Shown one piece after another: positions 42,675 through 50,379 of a stretch of DNA of 64,000 bases. The translations under genes and the position numbers were made by a program. Under the pieces are notes generated by a model that was given only the letters and a program-made list of their open reading frames with translations, was not told the DNA's origin and searched no databases. The number at the start of each line of letters is the position of its first letter. Within the stretch, counting starts at the first letter, position 1. This DNA is from Antrihabitans auranticaus (GTDB lineage Bacteria > Actinomycetota > Actinomycetes > Mycobacteriales > Mycobacteriaceae): contig NZ_JAEMNW010000001.1 in assembly GCF_016481275.1 (NCBI RefSeq), positions 744,001 to 808,000 on the forward strand, in the 5' to 3' direction.

Positions 42675-43220
42675 TCAGACCACACCGAGGTAACCCAAGA
42701 ACGCCGCAATACCCACAATGACAATCGGGTTGATCTTGGTGCGCACGAAGATGAGAACGCAGACGGCCGTGAGAAGGTATGCGCGCCAATCATGATCGGC
42801 TGCGCGGCTCATGACGAGGGACGTCGCCAGAATGAGGCCGACGGTTATCGGCGCGAAACCCTTCTCGACAGCCTGGCGAAATTTCGATTCTTGGGCCTTC
42901 TGCCAAAACAGGGTGACGGTGTACACCAAGCTCGCAGCGGGAACGACCATCGCAACGGCGGCAATCACACCGCCGAGAATTCCGCCGAGCACACCACCGA
43001 CCGAAAGGCCCGCGCCGTAGCCGACCATCGCAACGATCAGGATGCTGGGGCCCGGCGTCGTTTGCGATATCGAGAAGAGGTCTGCGAACTGGGCGCTCGT
43101 CATCCAATGCTGCTGTTCGACGGCCCGCTGGTGCATGTCGGGCAGAACAGTGTTTCCGCCGCCGATCGACAACAACGACAGCGAGCCGAACAGCACCGCA
43201 ATATCCACGAAGGTGTTCAT
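42675..43220 (-). CDS. Chromate transporter half, ChrA C-like (short-chain CHR)
   Basis: A 181-residue membrane protein with about five helices. It is a half-length CHR-superfamily member: GGGNTVLPDMHQ and SISQTTPGPSILIVAMVG are the family landmarks. Paired short-chain CHR proteins act together to export chromate or, in many bacteria, move other anions. Its start overlaps the end of the other half (ATGA). Confidence 0.85.
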   Translation of the reverse strand: MNTFVDIAVLFGSLSLLSIGGGNTVLPDMHQRAVEQQHWMTSAQFADLFSISQTTPGPSILIVAMVGYGAGLSVGGVLGGILGGVIAAVAMVVPAASLVYTVTLFWQKAQESKFRQAVEKGFAPITVGLILATSLVMSRAADHDWRAYLLTAVCVLIFVRTKINPIVIVGIAAFLGYLGVV

Positions 43221-43774
43221 GAGACCTTCTTTCTCGGCCATGCCCAGATGAGGCTCAACGGAGCGAGGATCGCCAAGGTCAGCATGAGTGGCCACCGCAG
43301 CAATCCGTTCAGAACGAATGCCGAGACGAAGAACAGGACCGGCACCACAGCAGTCAGGCATTTCTGCCCGGTCTTGATCACCATTGCCAACGTCAGCGCG
43401 ACCGCCGCAGCCGATGCGCCGTGCAACGCGCCTTTGACGGCCGGGATCTCCTTGAAACGAAAGTAGGCGAATGCCAACGCAATAACGATCGTGACCGGTA
43501 CGAGGCAGAGTCCGACAATCGCAGCGATCGCCCCCCGCAGACCGGCCAGTTTCGTGCCGGTGAACACGGCGAGATTCACCTGGTTCGAGCCCGGCAAGAT
43601 GCGGCACATCGTCATCGCGGAAAGGAACTCTTCCTCAGCTAGCCATTTCTTCTGCACGACAATCACTTCGAGCGACCAGGCAGAAAGTCCGCCGCCGAAC
43701 GATGCGAGCGCGATGTGGTTGAACGTCCACGCCAGTTCGACGAGTGATACACGCGGTGCGGTGACCTCACTCAT
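43217..43774 (-). CDS. Chromate transporter half, ChrA N-like (short-chain CHR)
   Basis: A 185-residue membrane protein, the other CHR half, with FGGGLSAWSLEVIVV and RILPGSNQVNLAVFTG, the family motif region. It precedes the second half with a 4-bp overlap and follows the phospholipase D gene, whose stop it overlaps by 8 bases. The three genes therefore form one tight unit. Chromate as substrate is the family default, not shown. Confidence 0.85.
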   Translation of the reverse strand: MSEVTAPRVSLVELAWTFNHIALASFGGGLSAWSLEVIVVQKKWLAEEEFLSAMTMCRILPGSNQVNLAVFTGTKLAGLRGAIAAIVGLCLVPVTIVIALAFAYFRFKEIPAVKGALHGASAAAVALTLAMVIKTGQKCLTAVVPVLFFVSAFVLNGLLRWPLMLTLAILAPLSLIWAWPRKKVS

Positions 43775-44756
43775 GCATGAGCTGTTCGTCGTGCGGAAAG
43801 TCGTCCTCCGCATGCTGTGCCGAGCCGAGCGGATCCGGCGGGTCGTAATGATGGGAAAGATCCCAGTCGGTGTCGAAGACACCCTTCAGCCGTTGGACGA
43901 TGGCCAGGTCGCCCGTTTCGATGCCGAGTTCGCGTCGGAGGTCGAACGCGCTGCGGTCGATGTTCATGGATCCGACGAGGGCGCGAGTGTTATCGGCTAT
44001 GAGGACTTTGGCGTGAACGCGCAGATTCTTCTGCTTGTGCACCTTGACGCCGAATCGTCGCAGGGTCCGCAACGACGCGAACGTATCCAACATGTCCCAC
44101 TCGCTGATGCCGTGCGCGCCACCGCAAAGCACGTGGACGTGCACGCCACGGTCGGCCGCCGCAAGCAGGCGTTCCAGAATGACGGCGTCGACGTACTTCG
44201 GGTGCTGCACGTCGAGACGATGCTGGGCGGAGTCGATGAATCGCGCCATGTGCAGGCGTGAATTCGAGTTGCTCCAGAGCAGCCCCTCATAGGCCGAGGG
44301 CGTCCAATCCTTGTGCTCCCAGTCGGCGTCGAAAACTTCGACGACCTGCTCGATATGGCGGGGATCCTCGGTGACGACACCGTAGTCGCGTGTTGCGGTG
44401 AAGTACTTGGTGCATAGGTTGAAGGTCGCGACCAGGGCCCTGACGCCGTCTACGACGATCGACTTCTCGTGCGTGACATAGAACTTCGGGCTGCACCACT
44501 GCACCGGGACACCGGCGGTTTCGAACGCGTCGAATGTCTCGTCGTTCGCCCGATCACCGCCCGAACGTTTCGGATTGAGCATGACGCGGACGGCGACACC
44601 ACTCTTGTGCCGCTCGATCACCGCCTGGATCAACTCTGGTTCAGTGAAGGTGAATTGCTTTACGAGCAGCGACGTTTGGGCAGCGTCGATGAAGTCGCGA
44701 ACTGGGCGGATTCCGTCGTCCGGCTCCACGATGAGCCGCGACGCGAGCGAAGGCAT
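43767..44756 (-). CDS. Phospholipase D-like protein with two HKD motifs
   Basis: A 329-residue PLD-superfamily protein. Two catalytic motifs are visible: VTHEKSIVVDG followed by ATFN, and RVHAKVLIADN followed by GSMN. Each is an HxKxxxxD half, so the two domains make one active site. No signal peptide or membrane helix is seen, unlike cardiolipin synthases, so it may act on DNA, lipids or another phosphodiester. The 3' end overlaps the chromate transporter gene, an unusual pairing. Confidence 0.85.
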   Translation of the reverse strand: MPSLASRLIVEPDDGIRPVRDFIDAAQTSLLVKQFTFTEPELIQAVIERHKSGVAVRVMLNPKRSGGDRANDETFDAFETAGVPVQWCSPKFYVTHEKSIVVDGVRALVATFNLCTKYFTATRDYGVVTEDPRHIEQVVEVFDADWEHKDWTPSAYEGLLWSNSNSRLHMARFIDSAQHRLDVQHPKYVDAVILERLLAAADRGVHVHVLCGGAHGISEWDMLDTFASLRTLRRFGVKVHKQKNLRVHAKVLIADNTRALVGSMNIDRSAFDLRRELGIETGDLAIVQRLKGVFDTDWDLSHHYDPPDPLGSAQHAEDDFPHDEQLMHE

Positions 44757-44809
44757 GGCGGAAAGCTAGCACCGATTCCATCGGTTTACGACGGTATAGC
44801 GCGCCGAAT

Positions 44810-45958
44810 CTATCCGGCTGCAACGCCCTTCATGCCACCGAAGAATGCCTCCGACTCGATGAGGCCTTCATCGCTCGGCGCCTCGTGTCTGCCGAAGACG
44901 CGCTCGGCTTGTTTGCGCCGCAGGTCCATGTGCGCCAACGGTGGTATTTCGTAGCCGTACAACTTCTGGGCCTCACGCGGCGTCATCGTGACCTCCGAGA
45001 CTGCCGGTATTCCCAGGACCGCCGGCATCATGATCGGCGCGGTCCCCGGCACCAGCCACGACCAGACGGCGTCATAGAGATGCAGGTTGCTGTTCACCGC
45101 TGTCATCAGCGCACGCATCGCCGTCTGGACCACTTTGTCTTCGACCGTCGACTGCGTGATGCCGAACATCTGGCGCATGTACTGCGGATACGTCGAAATC
45201 GTTGCCGCAGCGACGAATCGGCCGATGAGACTCATGATCGGCGCCGTAATCTCGGGCATGTCCTGGGGCATCGCCAGCTCGGGGTGCAGGATCATTCGCG
45301 TCATCGACTGGGCAAGCGCGGACGCAGCAAGACGGGGTCGCCACGATTCGAAGAACTCGATGACCGCTTCGCGACTGCGTGGTACGTCGTCGGGATCGAT
45401 GGTCTGGCACTGCGCTGCCACGGCACACTGCGCCCAATACTGCGTTTCCTCTTCCTCGGACAGCTTGCCGGGACCGAAGATCTCATAGCAATAGAGGATC
45501 GAGTGCCACGCCGTCATATGAATCCACAGTTGGGATTCAGGCGAGTTGGAGTCGTAGCGACCGCCGGTGACGGGATCTATACCGATCCCCTTCGAGTGGA
45601 CCTTCACGAGAATGTCGGCAGCCTTCGTTGCCGACGCGGTGTCGCCGCTCGCGACAAGCGCGAAGTACCGCATCGTGCGTTCGTACCGCGTTCGAGTGCG
45701 CGCGCGAACGCCGCCGGAGGCTTCGACGGACGCGTTCAGATTTGGATCCAACTGCTCGATCGTCACCGCGCGCATGAAGCCCATCAGGGCCGAACTCGGG
45801 TAGGTCCACACTTTCCAGGTCACCGAGCCAGGACCGAAAAAGCCGTAGTCAGCGGCTGGTTCGTACTTCTTTTTGATGAGGTCCAGACGCACTTCCCCCA
45901 CCTTGCCGATCTTGTCGATCGCCGTGAAGACCGTGTCGATATCGAGGAGACCAGCCAT
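44810..45958 (-). CDS. Oxygenase MpaB-family (DUF2236) protein
   Basis: A 382-residue helical protein of the MpaB/DUF2236 family, distant relatives of the rubber oxygenase Lcp, which bind haem. Landmarks are the RTRYERTMRYFALV helix, KVHSKGIGIDPVTGGRYDS and LWIHMTAWHS, where the histidines are candidate haem ligands. The ATG start at 45958 is preceded at a distance by a strong hairpin at 46011-46050. The DHA2 exporter gene upstream is on the same strand. The substrate is unknown. Confidence 0.8.
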   Translation of the reverse strand: MAGLLDIDTVFTAIDKIGKVGEVRLDLIKKKYEPAADYGFFGPGSVTWKVWTYPSSALMGFMRAVTIEQLDPNLNASVEASGGVRARTRTRYERTMRYFALVASGDTASATKAADILVKVHSKGIGIDPVTGGRYDSNSPESQLWIHMTAWHSILYCYEIFGPGKLSEEEETQYWAQCAVAAQCQTIDPDDVPRSREAVIEFFESWRPRLAASALAQSMTRMILHPELAMPQDMPEITAPIMSLIGRFVAAATISTYPQYMRQMFGITQSTVEDKVVQTAMRALMTAVNSNLHLYDAVWSWLVPGTAPIMMPAVLGIPAVSEVTMTPREAQKLYGYEIPPLAHMDLRRKQAERVFGRHEAPSDEGLIESEAFFGGMKGVAAG

Positions 45959-46010
45959 TGGACCACTCCTGAATGTGCTCGAACAGGACGCCTTCGTCCT
46001 GAAACGAGCG

Positions 46011-46050
46011 TACGCACGAAAACCGGACTCATTGCCGGTTTTCGTGCGTA
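46011..46050. terminator. Strong 16-bp stem-loop between exporter and MpaB genes
   Basis: Perfect arms TACGCACGAAAACCGG (46011-46026) and CCGGTTTTCGTGCGTA (46035-46050) flank an 8-nt loop. It starts 26 bases after the stop of the exporter gene on the minus strand. There is no U-tract, which is common for actinobacterial terminators. A 40-bp symmetric operator for the MpaB gene is an alternative reading. Confidence 0.7.
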
Positions 46051-46076
46051 TTGCCTATATCGAGACCTGCACTCGC

Positions 46077-47537
46077 CTAGTGCATGCTGACCGCTGCACC
46101 CTCGCGCTTGGCCGGGAGCAGCAGGGAGAGCAGTACGACGATCAGACCGCAGACCGCGCCGGCGATGAACGCCCATTGCAGCCCGCCCACGAACGCAGCG
46201 TCAGGCGGGGAACCTTGCTCCGCCAGCGCGCTGGACCGGTTCTCCAGGATCACGACCAGCGCAGCGGTACCGACCGCGCCCGCGACCTGTTGCAACGTGC
46301 CGAGCAGCGAGCTGCCGTGCGAGTAGAGGTCCGGTGTGAGGTCGCCGAGGCCGAGGGTGAAGACCGGCGTGAAGATCGCCGCCAGGCTCACCATCAGGAT
46401 CACGTGGACCGCCAGGATCAGCGCGTACGGGGTATCCGCCTCGATCTGGCTGAATGCGCCGAGCGCCAAGCTCATGACGATTGCGCCCGGGATGACCAGA
46501 ATCCGCGCGCCCTTCAGGTCGTAGATACGGCCCACGCGCGGACCGAGCACGCCCATCGCGATACCACCGGGCATGACCAGCAGACCGGTCTGCACAGCGG
46601 ACAGACCACGCAGGTCCTGGAGGTAGAGCGGGAGCAAGATCATCGAGCCGAGGAACGCCATGAACGCGACCGCCATCAGCACCAACGTGACTGCATAGTT
46701 GCGGTGCTTGAGCGTACGAAGATCCATCAGCGGGCTTCCCGAGGACTGCAGACGCAGCTGGTATGCGACAAACGCCGCAACCAGAACCACACCGATGCCG
46801 ATGATCGCGCTCAGCTGGCCACCGCTGCGGGCACCGATCTCGCTGAGACCGAAAACCAGAGCAGCGAACCCGAAACCGGCCAACGCGACACTGAGCCACG
46901 ACACCGGGCCGACCTTCGTCTCCCCCACGTTCTTCAGGTGCCGCAAGCCGAACGCCGTCATGCCGGCCGCGACCGGCAGCACGAACGCGAAGATCAAACG
47001 CCACGAACCGAGTTGCAGGATGAGTCCCGAGATCGCGGGGCCGAGTGCCGGCGCCACCGAAATGGCCAGCGTGACGTTGCCCATCACTCGTCCGCGGTCC
47101 GCCTCGGGAACGACCTGCATCAACGTGGTCATCAGCAGCGGCATCATCACCGCAGTTCCGGCGGCCTGAATTCCGCGGCCGGCCAGGAGCACTCCGAACG
47201 TCGGGGCCAGTCCCGCCAGCAAGGTACCCGCGCCGAACACCACCATCGCAACCGTGAACGCGGTGCGGGTCGTGACGCGCTGCAGGAACCAACCTGTGAT
47301 CGGGATGACCGCGGCCATCGTGAGCATGAAGACCGAAGACAGCCACTGCGCGGTGCGAGCCGTGACGTCGAAATCGACCATCAGCCTCGGCATCGCGTTG
47401 ATCATGATCGTCTCGTTCAGGATCACGACGAACGTCGCGCCCACGAGCAGCTTGATGATCAACGGCGTTTTGCCGGTCGCAGCCTGGCTGGATTCGCCTG
47501 AGTCAGGAACTTCGACTACGTCGGTAGCGACAGTCAT
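46077..47537 (-). CDS. DHA2-family (EmrB/LmrB-type) MFS exporter
   Basis: A 486-residue protein with about 14 transmembrane helices. Helix 1 has FVVILNETIMINAMPRLM, the NETIxxxAxP form characteristic of LmrB/EmrB-like exporters; FDVTARTAQWLSSVFML follows in the next loop. It probably exports hydrophobic drugs. A GGGGG site precedes the ATG at 47537. The upstream 177-bp gap holds a palindrome at 47633-47648. The 3' end is followed by a strong stem-loop. Confidence 0.9.
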   Translation of the reverse strand: MTVATDVVEVPDSGESSQAATGKTPLIIKLLVGATFVVILNETIMINAMPRLMVDFDVTARTAQWLSSVFMLTMAAVIPITGWFLQRVTTRTAFTVAMVVFGAGTLLAGLAPTFGVLLAGRGIQAAGTAVMMPLLMTTLMQVVPEADRGRVMGNVTLAISVAPALGPAISGLILQLGSWRLIFAFVLPVAAGMTAFGLRHLKNVGETKVGPVSWLSVALAGFGFAALVFGLSEIGARSGGQLSAIIGIGVVLVAAFVAYQLRLQSSGSPLMDLRTLKHRNYAVTLVLMAVAFMAFLGSMILLPLYLQDLRGLSAVQTGLLVMPGGIAMGVLGPRVGRIYDLKGARILVIPGAIVMSLALGAFSQIEADTPYALILAVHVILMVSLAAIFTPVFTLGLGDLTPDLYSHGSSLLGTLQQVAGAVGTAALVVILENRSSALAEQGSPPDAAFVGGLQWAFIAGAVCGLIVVLLSLLLPAKREGAAVSMH

Positions 47538-47632
47538 GAGACCCCCTAAATCGGTGTTGCGGAAGCCCCTGTGACCACCCGCTTATAGATACGTCGAACG
47601 CGGTGCCCCCAATTCGACACGACCCGCGTCTA

Positions 47633-47648
47633 AAAATCGAACGATTTT
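47633..47648. promoter_or_regulatory. AT-rich palindrome in a divergent promoter region
   Basis: AAAATCG at 47633-47639 and CGATTTT at 47642-47648 form a near-continuous palindrome of 16 bp between the DHA2 exporter and the methyltransferase. It is the only AT-rich symmetric site there and may bind a regulator of the exporter; no adjacent regulator gene is seen. Confidence 0.45.
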
Positions 47649-47704
47649 CGAGCGCGCCGAGGGGTACCAACCGCGCGGGCGCCGTTCGTATTCCCGCGCT
47701 CTCC

Positions 47705-47710
47705 TACAAT
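47705..47710 (+). promoter_or_regulatory. -10 box of a leaderless transcript
   Basis: TACAAT lies 4 bp before a GTGATG start cluster at 47715-47720. Spacing and the lack of a ribosome site suggest transcription begins at, or a few bases from, the start codon of the methyltransferase gene. Confidence 0.5.
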
Positions 47711-47714
47711 CCGA

Positions 47715-48314
47715 GTGATGGGTGACACCACGATCCGACGCAGTTACACCGAAATTGCCGACCTTTACATTCGGCTGTTCGGTGACGTGAGCAGTGTCGA
47801 TCCCGACGACCTCCGGTTCCTGGAGCGCAATTTCGGCGGCTGCGGTGGGGTCGTGCTCGACGTCGGTTGCGGGCCCGGTCACCTCACCGCATTCCTGGTA
47901 GACCTCGGTGTCACTGCCCACGGCATCGACCTGGTACCTGCGTTCATCGATTACGCGCGCGCGAATCGGCCCGAGATCACATACGAGGTCGGATCGATGA
48001 GCACACTCGACGTTCCCGACGGATCAGTATCGGGAATCCTCGCCTGGTACTCGCTGATTCACTGCGAACCGACCGAACTATCTGCGGTGCTCGCCGAGTT
48101 CCGCAGGATGCTGTCGCAGGGCGGCATGCTGGTCGTCGGCTTCTTCGAGGGCGAAGGCTCCTTCGCCCACAAGGTGACTACCGCCTACCGCTGGCAGGTC
48201 GACGAAATGTCGGCGACGTTGCACGTTGCCGGCTTTGCCGAGGCAGACCGCCTGCACCGGCCCGCGACCGACACGACGCGCCCGCACGCTGCACTCGCCG
48301 CTCGGGCGAAATAG
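47715..48314 (+). CDS. Class I SAM-dependent methyltransferase
   Basis: A 199-residue methyltransferase. Motif I is VVLDVGCGPGHLTAFL; the acidic loop after strand 2 is HGIDLV; motif VGSMSTLDVPDGSVSGI follows, then LIHCEPTEL. The substrate is not apparent. Start GTG 47715 or ATG 47718 (three bases apart); the TACAAT box just upstream points to a leaderless transcript. Confidence 0.85.
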   Translation: MMGDTTIRRSYTEIADLYIRLFGDVSSVDPDDLRFLERNFGGCGGVVLDVGCGPGHLTAFLVDLGVTAHGIDLVPAFIDYARANRPEITYEVGSMSTLDVPDGSVSGILAWYSLIHCEPTELSAVLAEFRRMLSQGGMLVVGFFEGEGSFAHKVTTAYRWQVDEMSATLHVAGFAEADRLHRPATDTTRPHAALAARAK

Positions 48315-48320
48315 CAACGG

Positions 48321-48836
48321 TCAGCCAGGCAAATCCGCCGGACTGATCGGCGCGTCGGGATCCAAAGTCGAGTTTCCTGGCTCCGGCGCAAATGCGACGC
48401 AGTTGAGCGGACGAAGGGACTCCCAATACGAACCGGATGCCGGGGCAGCGCCGGACAGCAACTCCGTGCCGTGTCGCACGATTCCATCGTCGCCGACGAT
48501 GCCCGAGAAGACCCAGACGTTGTCCGGCTTGTTGTTCCACTTGATCCTGAAATTGATGACGTGACGGTTGATCTCGCCACTGATAATCGTCCCGTCGACA
48601 ATGCCGCCGTCGTCGAATTTGACGCGCGCCGAACCGCCCGGCACCAGGCCCGTCGAGGTGAAAGTAACCGTCCAGGGGAAGTCGATGCCGTCGCCTCTGG
48701 CGATGAACTCCCCGTCGAAGGCGTACTGGGTACAGTTTGCGCTGGGTGGCGCGGCCTGCGCGGACGGTGTGACGGCGAGCACGGAGAACGCGGCCAACGC
48801 CGTCGCGGCCATGCACAGCCGGCTTGCTAGTGACAT
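48321..48836 (-). CDS. Secreted protein, tandem paralogue A
   Basis: A 171-residue protein with a Sec signal peptide (hydrophobic residues about 8-24, cleavage likely after SAQA). The mature part is beta-rich with two cysteines (NCTQYAF, LNCVAF) that could pair, and ends TLDPDAPISPADLPG. It shares these features and strand pattern with the neighbour upstream, so the two arose by duplication. AAGGGA precedes the ATG. I do not recognise a named family; the pattern resembles small exported proteins of mycolic-acid actinobacteria. Confidence 0.75.
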   Translation of the reverse strand: MSLASRLCMAATALAAFSVLAVTPSAQAAPPSANCTQYAFDGEFIARGDGIDFPWTVTFTSTGLVPGGSARVKFDDGGIVDGTIISGEINRHVINFRIKWNNKPDNVWVFSGIVGDDGIVRHGTELLSGAAPASGSYWESLRPLNCVAFAPEPGNSTLDPDAPISPADLPG

Positions 48837-48875
48837 CGAAAATCCCTTCGGGCGTGAGGTTTTCCAAACGGGTGT

Positions 48876-49397
48876 TCATCGCGGCACGTCCGCTGGACTG
48901 ATCGGAGCGTCGGGATCCAACGTCGTCCCCGGCTCCGGGGCGGTCGATGCGATGCAGTCGAGCGGCCGCTCGGAGTACCACAGCGCCTCGTAGCCGCCTT
49001 CGGTCTGCCGCCTTTCGTCGCCCCGGTAGACGAGGCCGTCGTCACCGACAAAGCCCAGAAAGCGCCAGTAATTGTTGGGCTTGTCCTTCCACTTGATCGT
49101 GAACTCGACTTGGCGGCCACTGATCGCTCCGCCGGTCACGGTGCCGTCGACGAAGCCGCCGTCAGCGAATTTCACCCGAGCCGGACCGCTGGGGAATTGG
49201 CCCGTGGAACTGAACGTGACTTCCCATTCGGTGGGGCTCCACCCTGACGGGTAGCCCTGCACCCGGAACTCGCCGTTGAAGGCGTATTGCGTGCACGCGG
49301 AACTCGGTGGCGCGGCCTGCGCTGGTGTCGCAACAGCGAGCATCGCCAAGGGAGCAATCGCCGCCACAGCTGCGGAAATCCAATATCTGACTGACAT
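48876..49397 (-). CDS. Secreted protein, tandem paralogue B
   Basis: A 173-residue paralogue of the downstream gene. Signal peptide residues about 6-28, cleavage likely after PAQA; the mature start SSACTQYAFNGEF, the middle SARVKF/PARVKF and the tail TLDPDAPISPADVP are shared. It lies 39 bp before paralogue A on the same strand, so they are probably an operon. The ATG at 49397 is used; the frame is open to 49454 but the signal peptide fixes the start. Function unknown. Confidence 0.75.
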   Translation of the reverse strand: MSVRYWISAAVAAIAPLAMLAVATPAQAAPPSSACTQYAFNGEFRVQGYPSGWSPTEWEVTFSSTGQFPSGPARVKFADGGFVDGTVTGGAISGRQVEFTIKWKDKPNNYWRFLGFVGDDGLVYRGDERRQTEGGYEALWYSERPLDCIASTAPEPGTTLDPDAPISPADVPR

Positions 49398-49490
49398 ACC
49401 TAGAGAATCCGGCAGCGCGTCGGGCGCAAACAGTCGGCAGAGGGTTGGAAACACGCCACCCTCGACCTGCGAGCGCCTGCGCTCAACTGG

Positions 49491-50279
49491 TCAGGCGGAG
49501 ACGATCGCGTCGACCCATGTGTCTGGCTGGTCGATGTGCAAGAAGTGCGCGGCGCCGGCCAGGGATATCAACCGCGCCCGCGGTAGCAGACGTAGGACGA
49601 ACGCATCGATCGCACGAAATGCCGGGTCGCTGAGGTCGCCCTCGATCACCGTCACCGGGCAGGTGATCGAGCGAATCGCCGCTCGCGAGGGATACGGCAG
49701 GATCAGCTGATCCATCTCCCGCACGGTGCTCGCGGCGTGTCCGGTCATCTGGTCTCGCCACTCTTGCGGCAAACGGTCGTACGCGTTGCCGCCCGTCGTG
49801 TGGCTACTCGCCCACCGGTACATCGTCTGCGCCGCCGCTACCGTGTCGCGCCGCAGGTATCGCCGGGCCCAGGACTGGGCTTGCATCATGAGCGTCCCGA
49901 GTCTCGGGTGGGTCGCCACGTGCACAGCGGGCTCGGCCAGGAAGAGTTCGGTAACAGATTCCGGAAACGTCGCGGCAAGATCCAGTGCGATCACCCCGCC
50001 GGCACTCCAGCCGACGACGGCGGCGGGCGATGCCTCGAGCGCAACGAGCAGCGCGGCCGCGTCCACGGCGTGGTCGGCGATCCTAGCTCGTGGCTCTGTG
50101 GACGAACTGCCGAATCCCCTTCTGTCGTAGGCGATCACACGATAGGAACGGGCGAGCCTCTCGATTACCGGAGTCCAGAGATCGATACATGCACCGGTGC
50201 CGAGCATCAGGAGAAGGGGTGGCCCACTTCCTCGCTCCTCGTAATAGAGCTCGACTCCGTTTGCCTTCACGGTCGCCAT
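49491..50279 (-). CDS. Alpha/beta hydrolase
   Basis: A 262-residue hydrolase with a complete triad outline: elbow VVGWSAGG, acid region around VIEGDLSD, histidine in GAAHFLHID. The layout resembles 3-oxoadipate enol-lactonase or haloperoxidase-like enzymes. The substrate is unknown. ATG start at 50279; the condensation-GNAT gene lies 100 bp upstream on the same strand. Confidence 0.85.
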   Translation of the reverse strand: MATVKANGVELYYEERGSGPPLLLMLGTGACIDLWTPVIERLARSYRVIAYDRRGFGSSSTEPRARIADHAVDAAALLVALEASPAAVVGWSAGGVIALDLAATFPESVTELFLAEPAVHVATHPRLGTLMMQAQSWARRYLRRDTVAAAQTMYRWASSHTTGGNAYDRLPQEWRDQMTGHAASTVREMDQLILPYPSRAAIRSITCPVTVIEGDLSDPAFRAIDAFVLRLLPRARLISLAGAAHFLHIDQPDTWVDAIVSA

Positions 50280-50379
50280 CAGTGGGCCTTTCCAGCAGTA
50301 CCGAGGAGGATGGGCTGCGCCTCAGGATCCCACGCCGATGGCCTACGAAGGCAAACTCCGCAACATCTGACTGCTCTGC

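Noticed and set aside
46011-46050. CRISPR repeat or transposon end
   Set aside because: A single copy with no spacer series, no neighbouring transposase and no target duplication; read as a terminator or operator instead.
45873-47501. Long plus-strand open frame opposite the DHA2 exporter
   Set aside because: It is the antisense of a clear 14-TM transporter; its translation is low-complexity with runs of Arg, Asp, Gln and His and has no domain.
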